This document shows, piece by piece, positions 40,682-42,798 of a stretch of DNA of 42,798 nucleotides. The translations under genes and the position numbers were made by a program. Origin of the DNA: JANMDN01 sp031376285. Lineage in GTDB: Bacteria; Actinomycetota; Thermoleophilia; Miltoncostaeales; Miltoncostaeaceae. The notes beneath the pieces were generated by a model. It ran no database searches and had not been told where the DNA came from. It worked only from the letters and a program-made list of their open reading frames with translations. The first letter of the stretch is position 1; each line of letters opens with the position of its first letter. Where the stretch lies: positions 1-42,798 of the forward strand of contig JANMDN010000029.1 of assembly GCA_031376285.1 (NCBI GenBank), in the 5' to 3' direction.

Positions 40682-41811
40682 ACCTCACCGATCATCTTCA
40701 CCTCTTCAAGACCGGCTTTCCGAGCAATCCCGAATCGGCTTTGAGCGGTGGAGAGAAGATCGGCCTCCGCAACAGGATGATGTGCGAGGTGTCCGCGTGG
40801 TGCTGGGAACTTGATGAACAGGTCCGCACCCTCGCGTCTGAGCTTGGTCTCCGCGTCGCACTCATGGGCGGCACCGCCGCACAGCTGCGCTTGGAACTCA
40901 TCGAGCAGCGAGGGAGTGCCGACGACGACTATCTGACCGACGCAACCCCGGATCACGTCGGGCGCCTGATGGTTGCCTTCGCCCATCGGTTCAAGGGTTT
41001 TGAAGCGCCGTACTTCCGACCCGAAAGGAAAGTCCCTCGGCTTCCGACACCGGGGCTGGAACTCCTGACCTACGAGGTTGTCGTCCCGTCACTACTCGGC
41101 CACACCGACACGACGGGCCTCGCAAAGCACGTCGTCAAACTGGAGTTCCACCTGACCAAGGCGATGCCCCCGACAGAAGACGTAACCGGCGAGGTCTTCG
41201 CGCTTGAGGGCCCCGTCACGAGCACGCTTCCAACGCTCCCCCACCAGATCGCGCTGAAACTGGCGGCCCTCGCCGCCGAGCCGATCGGGATACCTGCACG
41301 GCGCGACCACGATATCCCCAAGCAGATCTACGACGTTGACCGGCTCCTCCAACACCTCACAGGCGGGGGTGTCTGGATCGACTTCGGCACAGCGATCAAT
41401 GCCACACTCATCGGCGAGGCCGCAAAGGTCGGACTCGACGATGAACCGCCAGAAATCCTCGACGGGATGAAGGGACGGCTCGACCAGTGGGCACTCGTCA
41501 CCGACGACAAACGCCTAAAGGAGCTGACCCGCAACGCCGCAGCGCTGACTGGCCAGGCGAGCCGAGTTGGACCGATCGCGTGGCGCGGCCGCGCTCGACG
41601 TATCCAATACGCGCTCCACTGCGCCTACGAAACCGACGGCGCTGTCCTTTGGGCCAAGGCCACAACCGAAGCCGCGCGGCTCGCGCCGGACCCAGTCGCG
41701 GGCTGGCGGGAGATCGGCGACCGGTGGCGAAGCGAACGGTCGACCAAACCGCCCCCACTGCTGAAGGCATACCCAACGGAACTGCTCTTCGAATACCTCG
41801 CCACCCCGTAG
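40678..41811 (+). CDS. abiEii: AbiEii-like nucleotidyltransferase toxin
   Basis: A 377-residue protein of the AbiEii/AbiGii nucleotidyltransferase family. The active site is recognisable in LRVALMGGTAAQLRLELIEQ followed by RGSADDDYL, the GG-x-A and S-x-D-x-D pattern, with a later Lys/Glu region (LPHQIALKLAALAAE then DIPKQIYDVDRLL). It should halt growth by modifying a nucleic acid or nucleotide substrate on phage infection or stress. ATG 40678 overlaps the antitoxin stop by 4 nt. Confidence 0.87.
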   Translation: MNLTDHLHLFKTGFPSNPESALSGGEKIGLRNRMMCEVSAWCWELDEQVRTLASELGLRVALMGGTAAQLRLELIEQRGSADDDYLTDATPDHVGRLMVAFAHRFKGFEAPYFRPERKVPRLPTPGLELLTYEVVVPSLLGHTDTTGLAKHVVKLEFHLTKAMPPTEDVTGEVFALEGPVTSTLPTLPHQIALKLAALAAEPIGIPARRDHDIPKQIYDVDRLLQHLTGGGVWIDFGTAINATLIGEAAKVGLDDEPPEILDGMKGRLDQWALVTDDKRLKELTRNAAALTGQASRVGPIAWRGRARRIQYALHCAYETDGAVLWAKATTEAARLAPDPVAGWREIGDRWRSERSTKPPPLLKAYPTELLFEYLATP

Positions 41812-42145
41812 CGGGAGTGCAGATCAGTTGGGAGTGTCGATCGGCCTGCGCCGAGGACGAAAATCGTTACCGATCGACCTGACCGCTCTACCCCAAACGC
41901 CGAACCTCCGGCGCAACCCGAAGGCTGGCAGGTCACGTTTCCGACCGATCTGCGTGGCCATCCGGGCCATGGCAGGGGTCTGACCTTGCGTTCGAGCATC
42001 CGTCTCACGTCTTGGAACAGGTGCTGGAACTCAAGGTCTGACTGTGATGCGGGCTGGATGCCGCGTGACCCCGAGCGGGCTGGATGCCGCGTCTACCGCC
42101 GCTCATCCACTGGCGTGGTCATCGAAGGCGCGTTACCCTTGGACC
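41812..42145. other. Intergenic region with 18-bp direct repeats
   Basis: A 334-bp gap between the AbiE toxin and the DUF433 gene. GCGGGCTGGATGCCGCGT occurs exactly twice, at 42049-42066 and 42075-42092 (26-bp period), about 55-97 bp before the DUF433 start, where a regulator could bind. Short similar pieces (GGTCTGAC) near 41979 and 42033 hint at further decayed sequence. No gene is supported. Confidence 0.5.
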
Positions 42146-42451
42146 ATGGCCTCGACAGCCCCAGCGCCTCGCACGCCGCCGCTTATGCGTGGCGTCGTCG
42201 TGTCGTCTACAAGCTTTGGACCCCGCGCCAAGGTTGAAGGAACACGTCTCGACGTCTGGTTGCTCGTTGATGCACTGAACGAGGCCGACGCAACGAAAGA
42301 GAGCGTCGCTGAGTATTTCGGTACCCCAGTCGAGGTCGTTGACGCAGCAGTCGAGTACCACCAGGAGTTCCCCGATCGGGTTACGGCCGAGCGCCAGGCA
42401 TACCTTGCTGCAGCGGCAGATGCCGCTGAGCATCTGCCGCACGTTCGTTGA
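42146..42451 (+). CDS. DUF433-type antitoxin
   Basis: A 101-residue protein ending in a DUF433 helix-turn-helix: RLDVWLLVDALNEADATKES, SVAEYFGTPVEVVDAAVEYH and a helical tail AEHLPHVR. DUF433 genes typically precede DUF5615 PIN-like genes, as here. ATG 42146 is in a suitable position; upstream in-frame residues are unconvincing. A fossil of a paralogue's 3' end lies at 36757. Confidence 0.85.
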   Translation: MASTAPAPRTPPLMRGVVVSSTSFGPRAKVEGTRLDVWLLVDALNEADATKESVAEYFGTPVEVVDAAVEYHQEFPDRVTAERQAYLAAAADAAEHLPHVR

Positions 42452-42798
42452 GGCTCCTACTCGACGAACACATCTCCCCGGTCGTCGCTCGGGAGTTGCG
42501 CCGCCGCGGGCATGATGTCGTCGCCGTCGCAGAGCGACCAGATCTGCTCGGTGTCGACGACGTCGGCCTCCTTGGGATCGCTGCTGACGAGCGCCGGGCG
42601 CTGGTATCCGCGGACGCGGCGACACTACAAAGCGCGGCCGAGACCCTGCGCGTGGGCGGACCAGGACACGCCGGAGTCCTCCTCGTCAGCCCTGAGCGCT
42701 ACTCCCTCGCACGCGACTCGCCAGGCTCACTCGTGATCGCGCTGGAGCGCCTCCTTCAATCACCCCGGGCAGGGACGCTGACGAACACCGTCAGCTGG
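42448..42798 (+). CDS. DUF5615 PIN-like toxin, cut by window end
   Basis: The frame is open from TTG 42448 (overlapping the DUF433 stop as TTGA) to the last base of the window, 117 codons. It begins MRLLLDEHISPVVARELRRR, the DUF5615 hallmark with its conserved Asp, and continues GHDVVAVAERPDL, ERRALVSADAATL and HAGVLLVSPERYS. This is the expected toxin partner of the DUF433 protein. The true C-terminus lies beyond the window. Confidence 0.86.
   Translation, partial: MRLLLDEHISPVVARELRRRGHDVVAVAERPDLLGVDDVGLLGIAADERRALVSADAATLQSAAETLRVGGPGHAGVLLVSPERYSLARDSPGSLVIALERLLQSPRAGTLTNTVSW

Overview
The window is GC-rich, with CDSs packed on both strands, frequent GTG/TTG starts, 1-4 nt stop/start overlaps and some apparently leaderless promoters. 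This fits a high-GC actinobacterium, perhaps of the Thermoleophilia type (inference; no rRNA, tRNA or marker gene is present to fix taxonomy). No CRISPR array, complete insertion sequence, integrase or origin was seen.

Region 1 (1-12.8 kb) is an envelope/exported-protein region. After a lone fabH (minus strand) come two divergent copies of a DUF1800-DUF1501 gene pair (1472-4205 and 8494-11213). Between them lie a BMP-family binding protein (minus), a NitT/TauT-like lipoprotein, a membrane-anchored OmpA-like protein and a small cupredoxin. Neither binding protein has a permease here. The first pair is followed by a 0.4 kb patch of strong hairpins that alternate with two fossil 3' ends of further DUF1501 genes. 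The plus-strand run ends with a small membrane protein, a SAM hydroxide adenosyltransferase (DUF62) and a secreted protein.

Region 2 (12.8-26.6 kb) is mostly core-like: a three-subunit proton-translocating transhydrogenase (pntAA-pntAB-pntB), a two-gene ABC exporter, a CDF metal exporter, uppP (apparently with a CTG start), a Phd/VapC-type toxin-antitoxin pair, and a PspC/LiaF-like envelope-stress module in which a PspC-fused histidine kinase and a NarL-type regulator diverge from a PspC membrane protein. A solitary CheA-like ATPase and two secreted proteins of unknown function follow.

Region 3 (26.7-34.6 kb) holds a collagen-like secreted protein (60 Gly-X-Y triplets) convergent with a three-gene glycosyltransferase operon (HEAT-GT4 fusion, GT1, GT2). 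Next come a MarR regulator divergent from yceI and an NADPH-FMN reductase, with a likely operator between them.

Region 4 (34.6-42.8 kb) is an accessory island: a broken DUF234-type ATPase, a TfoX-like protein, three fused gene fossils, an intact DUF4143 ATPase behind a perfect 16-bp inverted repeat, a VapBC pair, a small secreted protein, an AbiE-type pair with a promoter-overlapping operator, and a DUF433/DUF5615 pair cut by the window end. Two of the fossils are diverged copies of genes still intact a few kb downstream, so the island seems to be reshuffled repeatedly. The best candidates for new biology are the duplicated DUF1800/DUF1501 locus with its hairpin-and-fossil array, the degenerate CheA-like protein, and the HEAT-GT4 operon facing the collagen-like gene.
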